Assembly: GCF_036289385.1 (NCBI RefSeq)
Contig: NZ_JAYFFH010000006.1
Coordinates: 61,410 to 125,409, forward strand
DNA from: Anaerofustis butyriciformans
GTDB lineage: Bacteria > Bacillota > Clostridia > Eubacteriales > Anaerofustaceae
Direction of reading: 5' to 3'
Length of the DNA: 64,000 nucleotides
In this document: positions 27,626-36,751 of the stretch, piece after piece
Numbering within the stretch: the first letter of the stretch is position 1
How the letters are laid out: each line of letters starts with the position of its first letter
Notes under the pieces: generated by a model
Told to the model about the DNA's origin: nothing
What the model saw: only the letters and a program-made list of their open reading frames with translations
The model's database searches: none
Made by a program: the position numbers and the translations under genes

Positions 27626-27962
27626 AAGCTTCCCAAGATAATTTTTTTCCTGCTAATAAATGGAAATGTAAGTGATGAACACTTTGTCCTCCATCTTCAC
27701 CACAGTTATTTATAATTCTAAATCCTTTTTCATCAAAGCCTTGATCTTTCGCAATTTTTTTACATACTGCAAAAATATGATTAATTATCTTATCATCCTC
27801 ATCAACATCTAAAATAGATGAATAATGTTTTTTAGGAACTACTAAGGCATGAAAAGGCGCAATAGGTTCAATATCTTTAAATACATATACAAGTTCATCT
27901 TCATAAACTTTAGTTGAAGGAATTTCACCTGCTATTATTTTACAAAAAAGACAATCACTCAT
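27624..27962 (-). CDS. HIT family nucleotide hydrolase (Hint-like)
   Basis: A 112-residue histidine-triad protein. CLFCKIIAGEIPSTKVYEDE is the Hint-type start, and VHHLHFHLLAGKKL contains the HxHxH motif with the catalytic His. These enzymes hydrolyse nucleoside phosphoramidates. Full length. AGGAGG before the ATG; single gene. Confidence 0.93.
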   Translation of the reverse strand: MSDCLFCKIIAGEIPSTKVYEDELVYVFKDIEPIAPFHALVVPKKHYSSILDVDEDDKIINHIFAVCKKIAKDQGFDEKGFRIINNCGEDGGQSVHHLHFHLLAGKKLSWEA

Positions 27963-28058
27963 TTTATTACCTCCTGTTTTATCAACTATATATTATATTT
28001 ATATGTAAAATAACACATATCAAAATAATGACACATGGTTTATACATACATTAAAATT

Positions 28059-29441
28059 TTATTTAAACATCTCAGAAATAAATTCCTCATTCAAAGTTCC
28101 ATTCTCATTTCTTTCTTCAAGCAAATAGTCATCTTTCATTGTTTTATAAGGAATAGAATACACACCATCCCCACAATATTCACTACTAGTTATAATTAAT
28201 CTTCTTATTGATGCAAATTTAAAATGAAGACCAGATTCATTATTCCAAAATTCACCTGCAACTTTATAGTTACCAGGCAAAAGTCTTAAGTTTGGTAATA
28301 TAAATCTATATACATGCCTACCAATTGAAGAATCTACAATATTATTTTCATTTTGTTTGCTGGTTGCAAAAACAACTCTATCTTCAATATCTCTAATAGA
28401 AAAACAAGCTATTAAATTATTTTCAATAGGCTTTTTCACCTCATATTCTACTTCAATGATAAAAGATGCCCCATAGTTAAATTTTATTTTATTTTTTAAT
28501 TCAGAATTTATATCAAGAAATCTAGTTTTAATTAACTGTAATATATCTTTTTTTTCAAAAATTGCATCTTCTTTTTCTTGACTTTCACGTTCTTGTATTC
28601 TTTTTATAGTTCTTACCTCTTTTAAATAATCCTCATAAAGCTTAGTAACCATATCAGTATCACCTTTAGCCATAAGTTCACCATCTTTTATCCACATAGC
28701 TTTTGTACAAAATCCTCGAATAGTAAATAAACTATGACTTACAAAAAGAATTGTTTTACCAGCTTTTCTAAACTCTTCAATCTTTGATAAGCATTTTAAC
28801 TTAAATGTTTCATCTCCTACAGCAAGAACTTCATCAACAATTAATATATCAGGCTCAACATTTACACTTATTGCAAACCCAAGCCTTGATTTCATCCCTG
28901 AAGAATAAGTTCTTACAGGTTGATATAAATGATCTCCAATATCTGCAAAGTCAATAATAGCAGGAACTCGTTTTTCCATTTCTTCTGCAGGTATACCAAT
29001 AGTTGTAGCCTTCAAAAAAATATTTTCGTATCCTGTAAGTTCTTTGTCAAAACCAGAAGTAAGTTCTAATAAAGCAGAAATTCTCCCTTTAACTTCAATA
29101 GAACCTTCAGTTGGAGTTGATACCCCTGTAATCATTTTTAATAAAGTTGATTTACCAGAACCATTAACTCCAAGAATCCCAATAGTTTCACCTTTAGGAA
29201 ACTTAACATTAATATCTTTTAAAGCATAAAATTCTCCATACTTAACTTTGCTTGAAAAAGCATTAACAACTCTATGCCAAGCTTTTTTATATATTTTATA
29301 CATCTTTGTAACATTATTAACACTAACAGCAACATCCTCGTCAGGGATATTATCAGGCCAATCTTCAAGCATTGTTGCTTTCATTTCATCTGTAATTTCT
29401 ATATTGACATCAACTGAATTTCTTGTAAATTTTTTTGCCAT
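28059..29441 (-). CDS. Polysaccharide/teichoic-acid ABC transporter ATPase with Wzt-type C domain
   Basis: A 460-residue ATPase of the TagH/Wzt type. Walker A GVNGSGKS, the signature YSSGMKSRL, Walker B ILIVDEVLAVGD and the switch His (FVSHS) are all present in residues 40-270. A linker leads to a C-terminal beta-rich domain (about residues 300-445) like the Wzt carbohydrate-binding domain that recognises the finished glycan. With the permease upstream it exports a cell-surface polymer. No glycosyltransferases are adjacent. Confidence 0.92.
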   Translation of the reverse strand: MAKKFTRNSVDVNIEITDEMKATMLEDWPDNIPDEDVAVSVNNVTKMYKIYKKAWHRVVNAFSSKVKYGEFYALKDINVKFPKGETIGILGVNGSGKSTLLKMITGVSTPTEGSIEVKGRISALLELTSGFDKELTGYENIFLKATTIGIPAEEMEKRVPAIIDFADIGDHLYQPVRTYSSGMKSRLGFAISVNVEPDILIVDEVLAVGDETFKLKCLSKIEEFRKAGKTILFVSHSLFTIRGFCTKAMWIKDGELMAKGDTDMVTKLYEDYLKEVRTIKRIQERESQEKEDAIFEKKDILQLIKTRFLDINSELKNKIKFNYGASFIIEVEYEVKKPIENNLIACFSIRDIEDRVVFATSKQNENNIVDSSIGRHVYRFILPNLRLLPGNYKVAGEFWNNESGLHFKFASIRRLIITSSEYCGDGVYSIPYKTMKDDYLLEERNENGTLNEEFISEMFK

Positions 29442-29450
29442 AATACCCTC

Positions 29451-30278
29451 CTATAATACATCCGAAAACTCATTATGGAGTTTTTTATAAAGATATGCAG
29501 TTAACAATGTAAATAATAAAGTAAATACTATCATATATATAGTATATGCAGGCCTTTCAAAAAACCATATTTTATTTAAAAATGTATCTCTATATCCTTG
29601 TATAAAATAATAGAAAGGATTAAGTTTCAAAATTTTAAATAACAAAGACCCTTCTGCCAATTTAGATGGAGCCCAAACAACAGGAGACAACCAGAAAAAT
29701 ATCATTGTAGTTGATTTTACAAGTTGTTCAAAATCTCTACTTATAACTGATAATGTTGATAAAAAAGTACAAAGTACACAACCAAAGAAAAATAAAAATC
29801 CTGTATAATATATAATTTGAAAATAATATATATTAGGATAATATCCACAAATAAAAAGTACTATAAATACAAGAACCAATAATATTAAATGTGTAAAAAA
29901 TAACGACATTACATTAAATATAGGTATTGTTTCTACAGGAAAAACAACTTTTGTAACCAAATAACTATCTCTTCTAATAGAAGAAATTCCTATATGCATA
30001 ATATCGTTAATAAAAAACCAAGCAATAATACCAGACATTAACCAAAAAATAAAAGGAATATTACCATCCATAGGCTTTCCTCCTCTTATTCCAATTTGAA
30101 TACCAAACCAATATACAAAAATAAATAATGTTGGTTTAACAAGTGACCATCCAACACCAAGAGCAGAACCGGAATATCTTTTCTTAAGAGTCATTTTAGC
30201 CATTGCCAAGGATTTTTTTCTATTCTTAATATTAGATTTACAAATATCAATAAAACTATTAAATGCTTCTTTAATCAT
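29451..30278 (-). CDS. Polysaccharide/teichoic-acid ABC transporter permease (TagG/Wzm type)
   Basis: A 275-residue permease with six membrane segments of the ABC-2 family. The amphipathic start MAKMTLKKRYSGSALGVGWSLVKP is typical of TagG/Wzm. It ends nine bases before the ATPase start, so the two genes form one operon. The ribosome site is weak (GTGAGGAATT). It should form the channel moving lipid-linked polymer to the outer face. Confidence 0.9.
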   Translation of the reverse strand: MIKEAFNSFIDICKSNIKNRKKSLAMAKMTLKKRYSGSALGVGWSLVKPTLFIFVYWFGIQIGIRGGKPMDGNIPFIFWLMSGIIAWFFINDIMHIGISSIRRDSYLVTKVVFPVETIPIFNVMSLFFTHLILLVLVFIVLFICGYYPNIYYFQIIYYTGFLFFFGCVLCTFLSTLSVISRDFEQLVKSTTMIFFWLSPVVWAPSKLAEGSLLFKILKLNPFYYFIQGYRDTFLNKIWFFERPAYTIYMIVFTLLFTLLTAYLYKKLHNEFSDVL

Positions 30279-30380
30279 TATTTTTTAATTCCTCACGATA
30301 AATATTTTTTACCATAATTTATCTAAATATAATACTATAACTACAAAAAAAAGTCAAATAACCGTAATTTTATGCATAAA

Positions 30381-30407
30381 AAAAAGCCTTATAAAAAGGC
30401 TTTTTTT
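30381..30407 (-). terminator. Terminator downstream of rubrerythrin
   Basis: AAAGCCTT and AAGGCTTT pair around ATAAA, and both flanks have A/T runs. On the minus strand it lies ten bases after the rubrerythrin stop. Confidence 0.8.
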
Positions 30408-30416
30408 ACATATTTA

Positions 30417-30959
30417 TTAACCAAAATATCTTTGAAGTAATCCTTCGAAAGCTTTACCATGTCTAGCTTCATCTCTAGCCATTTCATGAACTGTATCATG
30501 AATTGCATCAAGATTTGCTTCTTTAGCTCTCTTAGCAAGGTCAAATTTACCAGCTGTTGCACCATTTTCAGCTTCAACTCTCATTTCAAGATTTTTCTTT
30601 GTGCTGTCTGTTACAACTTCACCTAATAATTCTGCAAATTTTGCAGCATGTTCAGCTTCTTCGTAAGCTGCTTTTTCCCAGTAAAGACCAATTTCAGGAT
30701 ATCCTTCTCTGTGAGCAACTCTTGCCATTGCAAGATACATACCTACTTCTGAACATTCTCCTTCAAAGTTTGCTCTTAAATCAGCAATAATATCTTCGCT
30801 TACACCTTTAGCAACACCAACAACGTGTTCAGCAGCCCATTCTCTTTCTCCGCTCATTTCATTGAATTTTTCAGCTGGAACGTGGCATTGAGGACATTCT
30901 GCTGGTGGATTTTCTCCTTCATGAACATAACCACATACTGTACATACCCATTTTTTCAT
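30417..30959 (-). CDS. Reverse rubrerythrin
   Basis: A 180-residue protein with the rubredoxin domain at the N terminus (WVCTVCGYVHEGENPPAECPQCHVP, residues 4-28) and the ferritin-like di-iron domain behind it (residues 55-180, with EEAEHAAKF and DEARHGKAF). This order is the reverse of classical rubrerythrin and is known from clostridia as an NADH-dependent peroxidase partner. It lies 73 bp downstream of perR on the same strand, so peroxide control is likely. AAAGGAG before the ATG. Confidence 0.93.
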   Translation of the reverse strand: MKKWVCTVCGYVHEGENPPAECPQCHVPAEKFNEMSGEREWAAEHVVGVAKGVSEDIIADLRANFEGECSEVGMYLAMARVAHREGYPEIGLYWEKAAYEEAEHAAKFAELLGEVVTDSTKKNLEMRVEAENGATAGKFDLAKRAKEANLDAIHDTVHEMARDEARHGKAFEGLLQRYFG

Positions 30960-31032
30960 AATTAATTATCTCCTTTTTATATATATTTTATTTTATTTTT
31001 ATTTAAATAGTTATTTTAACTATTATAAGCTA

Positions 31033-31431
31033 TTACATCTCAACAACAAGCTTTTGATTATCATCAAATCCATTGTTCTTTTTTATTTCTTTCAAATTTC
31101 TTTCTATATCGCTACAATGCTCTTCATCAAAGTAATCAATAATTTCATTTGTTTTTGTATTATAAACATGAATATGAAACTTTGTATTTGCATCGAAACG
31201 CATCATATTATTTTCATCATCTCTAACTTTTATTATAACACCATTTTCAACAAATGCATCTAAAATATTGTATACTGTTGCAAGAGAGAATTTGTTCCCC
31301 ATAGAATTTAAATAATCTTTTACCATGTCAGCACTAGGATGTTCTTTACTTGACATAAGATATTCTAAAACTGCAATTCTATTTGGAGTTGCCTTTAAAC
31401 CATGACTTCTTATGATTTCTTTTAAATCCAT
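31033..31431 (-). CDS. perR: PerR-type Fur-family peroxide regulator without CxxC zinc site
   Basis: A 132-residue Fur-family regulator. The DNA-binding wing includes LKATPNRIAVLEYL and SLATVYNILDAF. His31, Asp80, His86, His88 and Asp99 match the spacing of the regulatory metal site of Bacillus PerR (His37, Asp85, His91, His93, Asp104). The structural zinc site is absent: only one Cys (106) is present and there is no CxxC pair. AGGAGAG precedes the ATG. A PerR-box-like palindrome lies in its own promoter, implying autoregulation. Confidence 0.87.
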   Translation of the reverse strand: MDLKEIIRSHGLKATPNRIAVLEYLMSSKEHPSADMVKDYLNSMGNKFSLATVYNILDAFVENGVIIKVRDDENNMMRFDANTKFHIHVYNTKTNEIIDYFDEEHCSDIERNLKEIKKNNGFDDNQKLVVEM

Positions 31432-31460
31432 TCTCTTAATATTCTCTCCTTTCTTTTAAA

Positions 31461-31507
31461 TTAGAATGATTATAATTTAATTATATATATAAAACTTAAT
31501 TTGTCAA
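31461..31507 (-). promoter_or_regulatory. perR promoter with PerR-like box
   Basis: On the minus strand TTGACA (31502-31507) and TATAAT (31480-31485) are 16 bases apart. Just downstream is TTATAATCATTCTAA (31461-31475), a 7-1-7 inverted repeat one base from the classic PerR box TTATAATNATTATAA. Its place near the start site suits repression by PerR of its own gene and the following rubrerythrin. Confidence 0.7.
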
Positions 31508-31631
31508 TACTTTTTTTATTTTTTATAAAATTTTTTATAAATATATTAATTATTAAAATTCTTTTTACATAATAAATCTTTTATTATTTATATTATACAA
31601 AATCATTTAATTAAAACTTATAAAGTATGCA

Positions 31632-31668
31632 AAAAACAGATATTTAACAATATTTAAACATCTGTTTT
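31632..31668 (-). terminator. Terminator downstream of the small multidrug export gene
   Basis: On the minus strand AAACAGATGTTTAAATATT and the matching AAATATCTGTTT form a stem followed by a T run. Confidence 0.7.
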
Positions 31669-31694
31669 ATAAGTACTTATATAAGATAATTTAT

Positions 31695-32147
31695 TTATAC
31701 TATTGTTGTAACACCATAAGTAAGCATCATTATAATAAGTCCCGCAGTTAATACTCCTGCAAAAATAGGTAAAATGGCATCTTTTAATCTTATATCTAAA
31801 AATGCGGCAACTAATGCTCCTGTCCATGCTCCTGTTCCAGGAAGAGGAATCGCAACAAAAATAAAAAGTCCTAATTTTTGATATTTTCTTACCTTTTCAC
31901 CTTTTAAATGTGCTTTATTTTCAAGCTTATCAACCATATCATTTAGCTTAGGCATATATTCTCTTATAAAAGCAAAAATTCTTCTTATAAATAATATAAT
32001 GAAAGGAACCGGTATAAGATTACCTATAACGGCTGCAACATATGCTTCAGGTAAAGAAAGTCCTGATGCAACCCCTATTGGCAACCCTCCTCTAAGCTCA
32101 ATAATTGGTATCATAGATATAAATAATGTATAAAAAAAACTTCTCAA
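31695..32147 (-). CDS. Small multidrug export family membrane protein
   Basis: A 150-residue membrane protein matching the putative small multidrug export family (PF06695). PIIELRGGLPIGVASGL near the start and LGLFIFVAIPLPGTGAWTG in the middle are the conserved signatures; four membrane segments are likely. The start is TTG 32147, with AGGTGG upstream. Actual transport activity is not established for the family. Confidence 0.85.
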   Translation of the reverse strand: MRSFFYTLFISMIPIIELRGGLPIGVASGLSLPEAYVAAVIGNLIPVPFIILFIRRIFAFIREYMPKLNDMVDKLENKAHLKGEKVRKYQKLGLFIFVAIPLPGTGAWTGALVAAFLDIRLKDAILPIFAGVLTAGLIIMMLTYGVTTIV

Positions 32148-32207
32148 AATATTCCCACCTAATTAAAATTTATATAATAATAATAATATATTATATAAAT
32201 AATAATG

Positions 32208-32957
32208 TCAATTAAATAATGTTGTAGGATTAATAATATCTAAGTTACGTTTTACTTCAAAATGCAAATGATAATCATCTGATATTTCAAATGGAGCGCT
32301 TTTACCAACACTTCCTATTACTTCATCTTTTTTCACATTATCACCTTTTTCTACATTCAACTTCTTATTTAAATTTGCATAAATACTACACAAACCATTT
32401 CCATGATCTATTTCAACAGTATATCCAAATTTTTCGTCATAATATACTCTATTTACCTTCCCATCTAAAATGCTTTTTACATTTTCATTTTTATATGACT
32501 TTAAGTCAATCCCCTTATGATCAGATATATACTCCTGCAAAGTTTTTGAATATACCGGAGTTGTATTATAGCTATAATCCATTATTATCTCTGCACTTTT
32601 TACGGGACGAGAAATATTTGATAAATCTATATCATTTGTATTTATTACATCTTTTGTTTCTTCTTTTTCTATTTTATCACCTTTTTGTGTTTCTTCTTTT
32701 TTCTCTGATTCTTCTTCATCATTTAACACTTCTTTATTTTCACTATTTTCGTTATTTTCTTTATTTAATTTTTCATTCATAACAGATTTTTCTTCAACTC
32801 TATCATCGTTTATATCTGCAACATTCAAATTACTCCTATTAATAATTCCCCCAAACATAACGCCAACAATAAGCAAAACAGAAAAAGCAACACATATCTT
32901 TGAAAGTAGTTTTTCTTTTTTCCCCATCTTGATTCTTTTCTTTATTCTTTTTTTCAC
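32208..32957 (-). CDS. M23 peptidase-domain protein (SpoIIQ-like)
   Basis: A 249-residue protein with an N-terminal membrane segment (about residues 18-38), a low-complexity Glu/Lys/Asn linker (about 50-105) and a C-terminal M23/LytM domain (HKGIDL, EIDHGNGLCSIYANL, HLHFEV). GTG 32957 is the likely start, nine bases after GGAGG; an ATG eleven codons in is an alternative. HxxxD and HxH metal ligands are kept, so it may be an active cell-wall endopeptidase. It resembles the SpoIIQ group in organisation, though no sporulation genes are seen here. Confidence 0.85.
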   Translation of the reverse strand: MKKRIKKRIKMGKKEKLLSKICVAFSVLLIVGVMFGGIINRSNLNVADINDDRVEEKSVMNEKLNKENNENSENKEVLNDEEESEKKEETQKGDKIEKEETKDVINTNDIDLSNISRPVKSAEIIMDYSYNTTPVYSKTLQEYISDHKGIDLKSYKNENVKSILDGKVNRVYYDEKFGYTVEIDHGNGLCSIYANLNKKLNVEKGDNVKKDEVIGSVGKSAPFEISDDYHLHFEVKRNLDIINPTTLFN

Positions 32958-33177
32958 CTTACAGGGCCTCCTAAATAAATTTCTTTTTTTATATATTTTT
33001 TATTATTACCAAAGAAGAACCCTTTAAACATTATTTATACATTCATTTATAAAAATATATTAATATAATTTTATTCAACAATATCTTTTATAATTCAAAT
33101 ACCTCAAATAAGAAAAAGTACTTTTAAAATAAGGTTTTTTGGTGTATAATTCCATAAGAGAATATGGAGGGGTATAT

Positions 33178-34245
33178 ATGTTAGAAAAATTAAAATCTAT
33201 AGAAAACAGATTTAATGAAGTTAATAAAGATATCATTAATCCTGAAATAATGAATAACCATGAGTTATATACACAACTATTAAAAGAACACTCTCATTTG
33301 GAACCAATCGTTAATGCATATAAAAAATATGCAAGTGTTATGGAGCAATTAAGCGAAAATAAAGAAATGCTTAACGAAAGCGATGATGATGATTTCAAAG
33401 AAATGATTTTGGAAGATATTTCAGATTTAAACAATCAAAAAGACGAACTTGAAAAAGAAATAAAAATATTATTAATTCCCAAAGACCCTAATGATGAAAA
33501 GAACGTTATAGTTGAAATTAGAGCAGGGGTTGGAGGAGATGAAGCTGCGCTATTTGCAGGTGATCTTCTTAGAATGTATACAAGATATGCAGAAAGAAAG
33601 AATTGGAAAGTTGAAATGCTATCAACTAACGAAATTGGTATTGGTGGATATAAAGAAGCAGTATTTTCAATTCAAGGTAAAGGTGCTTACTCAAGACTTA
33701 AATATGAAAGCGGAACACATAGAGTTCAAAGAATACCTGATACTGAATCAAGCGGAAGAATTCACACTTCAGCAATAACAGTTGCAGTTTTACCTGAAGC
33801 AGAAGACGTTGAAGTAAACATTGATCAAAATGATTTAAGAATTGACGTTTACCGTTCAAGCGGTAACGGCGGACAAAGTGTAAATACTACTGACTCTGCA
33901 GTTAGAATTACACATATTCCATCAGGTATCGTTGTTGCATGTCAAGATGAAAAATCACAACTTAAAAACAAAGATAAGGCTTTAAAAATATTAAAAGCAA
34001 GATTATTTGAAATTGAACAAAGAAAGCAACAAGAAGCAATTGCAAGTGACAGAAAAAGCCAAATAGGAAGCGGAGACAGATCTGAAAGAATCAGAACATA
34101 CAATTTCCCTCAAGGTAGAGTTACAGATCATAGAATAGGATTAACATTATATAAATTAAATGATGTACTTGATGGAGATATAGATGAATTCATCGACAAC
34201 TTAATTGTTAAAGATCAATCAGAACAAATGGGAATAGAAGAATAA
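33178..34245 (+). CDS. prfA: Peptide chain release factor 1
   Basis: A 355-residue RF1. I start at ATG 33178, which follows GGAGGGG; an ATG 13 codons upstream lacks a ribosome site. VEIRAGVGGDEAALFAGDL, the stop-codon reading region HRVQRIPDTES and the catalytic loop SSGNGGQSVNTTDSAVRITH with GGQ are present. It recognises UAA and UAG and triggers peptide release. The TATAAT at about 33144 suggests its own promoter. Confidence 0.96.
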   Translation: MLEKLKSIENRFNEVNKDIINPEIMNNHELYTQLLKEHSHLEPIVNAYKKYASVMEQLSENKEMLNESDDDDFKEMILEDISDLNNQKDELEKEIKILLIPKDPNDEKNVIVEIRAGVGGDEAALFAGDLLRMYTRYAERKNWKVEMLSTNEIGIGGYKEAVFSIQGKGAYSRLKYESGTHRVQRIPDTESSGRIHTSAITVAVLPEAEDVEVNIDQNDLRIDVYRSSGNGGQSVNTTDSAVRITHIPSGIVVACQDEKSQLKNKDKALKILKARLFEIEQRKQQEAIASDRKSQIGSGDRSERIRTYNFPQGRVTDHRIGLTLYKLNDVLDGDIDEFIDNLIVKDQSEQMGIEE

Positions 34246-34274
34246 AAAGAGGACTGGTAACAGTCCTCTTTTTT
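34245..34274. terminator. Bidirectional terminator after prfA
   Basis: AAAAGAGGACTG and CAGTCCTCTTTT pair around GTAA between convergent genes. Confidence 0.88.
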
Positions 34275-35319
34275 ATAGCTTATTTAATGCTGAATTTCTT
34301 TTTTCACTTATAATACTATAATAGTTATACATATTTCTTGCGACCTTATCATCCCATGTTGAACTTGAAGCATATCGTTTATTTACATCACTTATGGTTT
34401 TACCGTTATATAAAGATGCACCTTCTTTTAAATAGTTATTCGCAAGCCCATTTGCAACATCATCAATACACTCTTCTTTTGATGAATATCCACTTGAGCC
34501 ATAACCAAACATATTATTGGGTTTAAAGCATATTGTTCCATTTGCACTTTCCATTGAAGCAATGGCTACAAGAAATAAACAGTTAACACCATAATCTTCT
34601 TCGGCCTTTACAAAAGCTTCTTCAAGTCCCACAAGATTTTGTTTTGTAATATAACTTAATTCTTTAGCGGTTACACCGCTTGGTTTACTTACATCCATAT
34701 TGTAAATTTCACTTAAAGAATAACTTTTCAGTTTTTCTTCTTTTTTCACTTTACTTACTGTATATTCACGTAAACTATCTGCAATATTTGCTTCTTTGGC
34801 ATTAGCAGCAACATTAACAGCTTTTTGTTTTTCAAGTTCAATTGCATTATATTTTATATCATTATATTTATATACACCTATACCAGTCGTTAAAATACAA
34901 CCACATAATACTATAGCTGTAATTTTTAAAATTTTCTTTTTTTGTTTTTCCTTTGGAATTGCTGTCTTTAATTCTTTTTCAACATGTTCCAGTTCTTCTT
35001 TTATCTTTTTTACATCACTTATTATTACATCATTATTATTTTCTACTTCCTTTTTATCCTCATTTTCATGAGAAAATTCTTCGATAGTTTCTTCTATTAG
35101 CTTTTCGGCATTTTCAAGGTCTAAAAGTGCACTTTCAAAAGATATGTCTTCACTATCAAAAGAAGCTATATTTTTATTTGTAATTTCATTAACTTCATCT
35201 TTAACTTCTTTTTTTTCATCTTTTAAAGTATATTTTATTATACGATGACGCATTAAAAATTCTTTTTCTCTCTTATTCAGCCTCATCGTTTTTTTCACTT
35301 TAACTTTTTTATTTTTCAT
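34273..35319 (-). CDS. Membrane-anchored glucosaminidase-domain autolysin
   Basis: A 348-residue protein. A basic, highly charged cytoplasmic region (to about residue 127) precedes one membrane segment (ITAIVLCGCILTTGIGVY) and an outer glucosaminidase domain (about 220-345: EDYGVNCLFLVAIASMESANG with the catalytic Glu; NNMFGYGSSGYSS). It cuts N-acetylglucosamine bonds in peptidoglycan. The long cytoplasmic coiled or charged segment is unusual for an autolysin and may link it to a regulator. AAAGGAAAT before the ATG. Confidence 0.82.
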   Translation of the reverse strand: MKNKKVKVKKTMRLNKREKEFLMRHRIIKYTLKDEKKEVKDEVNEITNKNIASFDSEDISFESALLDLENAEKLIEETIEEFSHENEDKKEVENNNDVIISDVKKIKEELEHVEKELKTAIPKEKQKKKILKITAIVLCGCILTTGIGVYKYNDIKYNAIELEKQKAVNVAANAKEANIADSLREYTVSKVKKEEKLKSYSLSEIYNMDVSKPSGVTAKELSYITKQNLVGLEEAFVKAEEDYGVNCLFLVAIASMESANGTICFKPNNMFGYGSSGYSSKEECIDDVANGLANNYLKEGASLYNGKTISDVNKRYASSSTWDDKVARNMYNYYSIISEKRNSALNKL

Positions 35320-35455
35320 TTATATTTCCTTTATATAATTAGAACTATTTGAAGATATTTTACTTCTTTTATAAATAAATGTCAAAAATTTAATTATTTT
35401 ATTGAAAGATACAAATTTTATATATACAATATAACTATTAAAGTGAGGTAAAAAC

Positions 35456-36040
35456 ATGAAAAAAGTAGTATCTCTTTTATTAACATTATCAATTATTTTA
35501 AGTCTTTTCGGATGTACTTTTGTAAAACCGGAAGAAAAAACAGAAGAATTTTTATCTGCAATAAAATCAGGGAATAAAGATATTTTGATGGGATATGCAG
35601 ATAATGAATATATAAATATGCTCGTAAACTCTTCGGGAGATGAAGAAACATTAAATAAAATATATACGAATCTTTTCAAAAATTTTAGTTATAAAATTAT
35701 TTCCAGTACAATAGATGAAAAAACAGAAAATGCAATTATTAAAGTAGAAATAACAAATGTAAATTTTAAAAATGTACTAAAAAATTATGAAAAAGAATCT
35801 TATGATTATATTGTAGACAATTTATATTCTTCATCAAAAACAAAAAAATCAAATTTAAACAATCAATGCCTAAAAATTCTAGCAAATGAAATAGAAGATG
35901 CAGCAAAATCAACCAAAACAACTACACAAACTGTGGAAATAAAACTTACAAAAAATGAAAATTACAGTTATGATCTAACGATTGACGATACATTAATGGA
36001 TGCATTGACAGGAGGCTTAATAAGCAGCATAAAAAAATAA
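35456..36040 (+). CDS. Hypothetical lipoprotein
   Basis: A 194-residue protein with a lipoprotein signal peptide ending LSLFGC (lipobox, Cys at about 20). The mature part is mixed alpha/beta (AIKSGNKDILMGYADNEY...), compatible with the DUF5105/DUF4878 type of small lipoproteins with NTF2-like folds. It should be anchored on the outer face. Function unknown. GTGAGG precedes the ATG. Confidence 0.75.
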   Translation: MKKVVSLLLTLSIILSLFGCTFVKPEEKTEEFLSAIKSGNKDILMGYADNEYINMLVNSSGDEETLNKIYTNLFKNFSYKIISSTIDEKTENAIIKVEITNVNFKNVLKNYEKESYDYIVDNLYSSSKTKKSNLNNQCLKILANEIEDAAKSTKTTTQTVEIKLTKNENYSYDLTIDDTLMDALTGGLISSIKK

Positions 36041-36066
36041 AAGACACTTTTTAAAGTGTCTTTTTT
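36039..36066. terminator. Bidirectional terminator
   Basis: AAAAGACACTTT and AAAGTGTCTTTT pair around TT between convergent genes. Confidence 0.88.
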
Positions 36067-36067
36067 A

Positions 36068-36709
36068 TTATTCTACTTTTTTAAATTTATCCGGTCCTGC
36101 TCCGCAAATAGGACATTTATAATCTTCTGGAAGAGGATCTCCTTCATAAACATATCCACAAATAGTACATACGTATTTTACACCATCATATTTTTTTTCT
36201 TCTTCTTTTTCAGGTATATAAGTAGGTGCATTTTTTGCTGTTTTACCTCTTATAACTTCATGATAATATGCATATGTCATTTGTCTCTTAGCTTCATCAT
36301 AAACCTCACCTGCGATAACTTTTCCTAAAAATACAGTATGAGTGCTTGTTTCCATTTTATCAATTACTTCACATACAACATAACCGGCACTATCTTTTAC
36401 AACAGGAACACCTTCAACCATTTCATAATCAACATTTTCAAACTTATCATTGTCTTTACCACTTTTAAATCCAAAATTTCCAATCAAATCAGGATTTGAA
36501 TCTTCACTTAAAATTGAAAATGCAAATTTTCCTGTTTTTTCTATACAACCATTCGTATAGTTATTATGATTTACGCTCAAAGCTATTGTTGCAGGCTCAG
36601 AAGTAATTTGCATAATACTGTTTACAGTACATCCAGTTGGTCTTTCACCATCCATTGTTGAAGCAATATATACTCCATAAGACATTTTTCTAAAAATATT
36701 TACGTTCAT
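36068..36709 (-). CDS. High-molecular-weight rubredoxin (flavin reductase-rubredoxin fusion)
   Basis: About 213 residues. ATG 36709 follows AAGGTG; an upstream ATG lacks a ribosome site. The N-terminal flavin reductase-like domain (MSYGVYIASTMDGERPTGCTVNS ... ) binds FMN, and residues about 180-208 form a rubredoxin (YVCTICGYVYEGDPLPEDYKCPICG). Such proteins pass electrons from NAD(P)H to oxygen- or nitric-oxide-reducing flavodiiron proteins. It follows fabG by 42 bp on the same strand behind a PerR-like box, consistent with oxygen defence. Confidence 0.88.
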   Translation of the reverse strand: MNVNIFRKMSYGVYIASTMDGERPTGCTVNSIMQITSEPATIALSVNHNNYTNGCIEKTGKFAFSILSEDSNPDLIGNFGFKSGKDNDKFENVDYEMVEGVPVVKDSAGYVVCEVIDKMETSTHTVFLGKVIAGEVYDEAKRQMTYAYYHEVIRGKTAKNAPTYIPEKEEEKKYDGVKYVCTICGYVYEGDPLPEDYKCPICGAGPDKFKKVE

Positions 36710-36751
36710 TTTTTTCACCTTATTTCCTTTATTATATTTTATATACATTTT

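Noticed and set aside
31007..31023. Palindrome ATAGTTATTTTAACTAT between perR and rubrerythrin as a third PerR box
   Set aside because: It lacks the 7-1-7 TTA.AAT pattern and looks like a weak AT hairpin; perR and rubrerythrin are probably co-transcribed.
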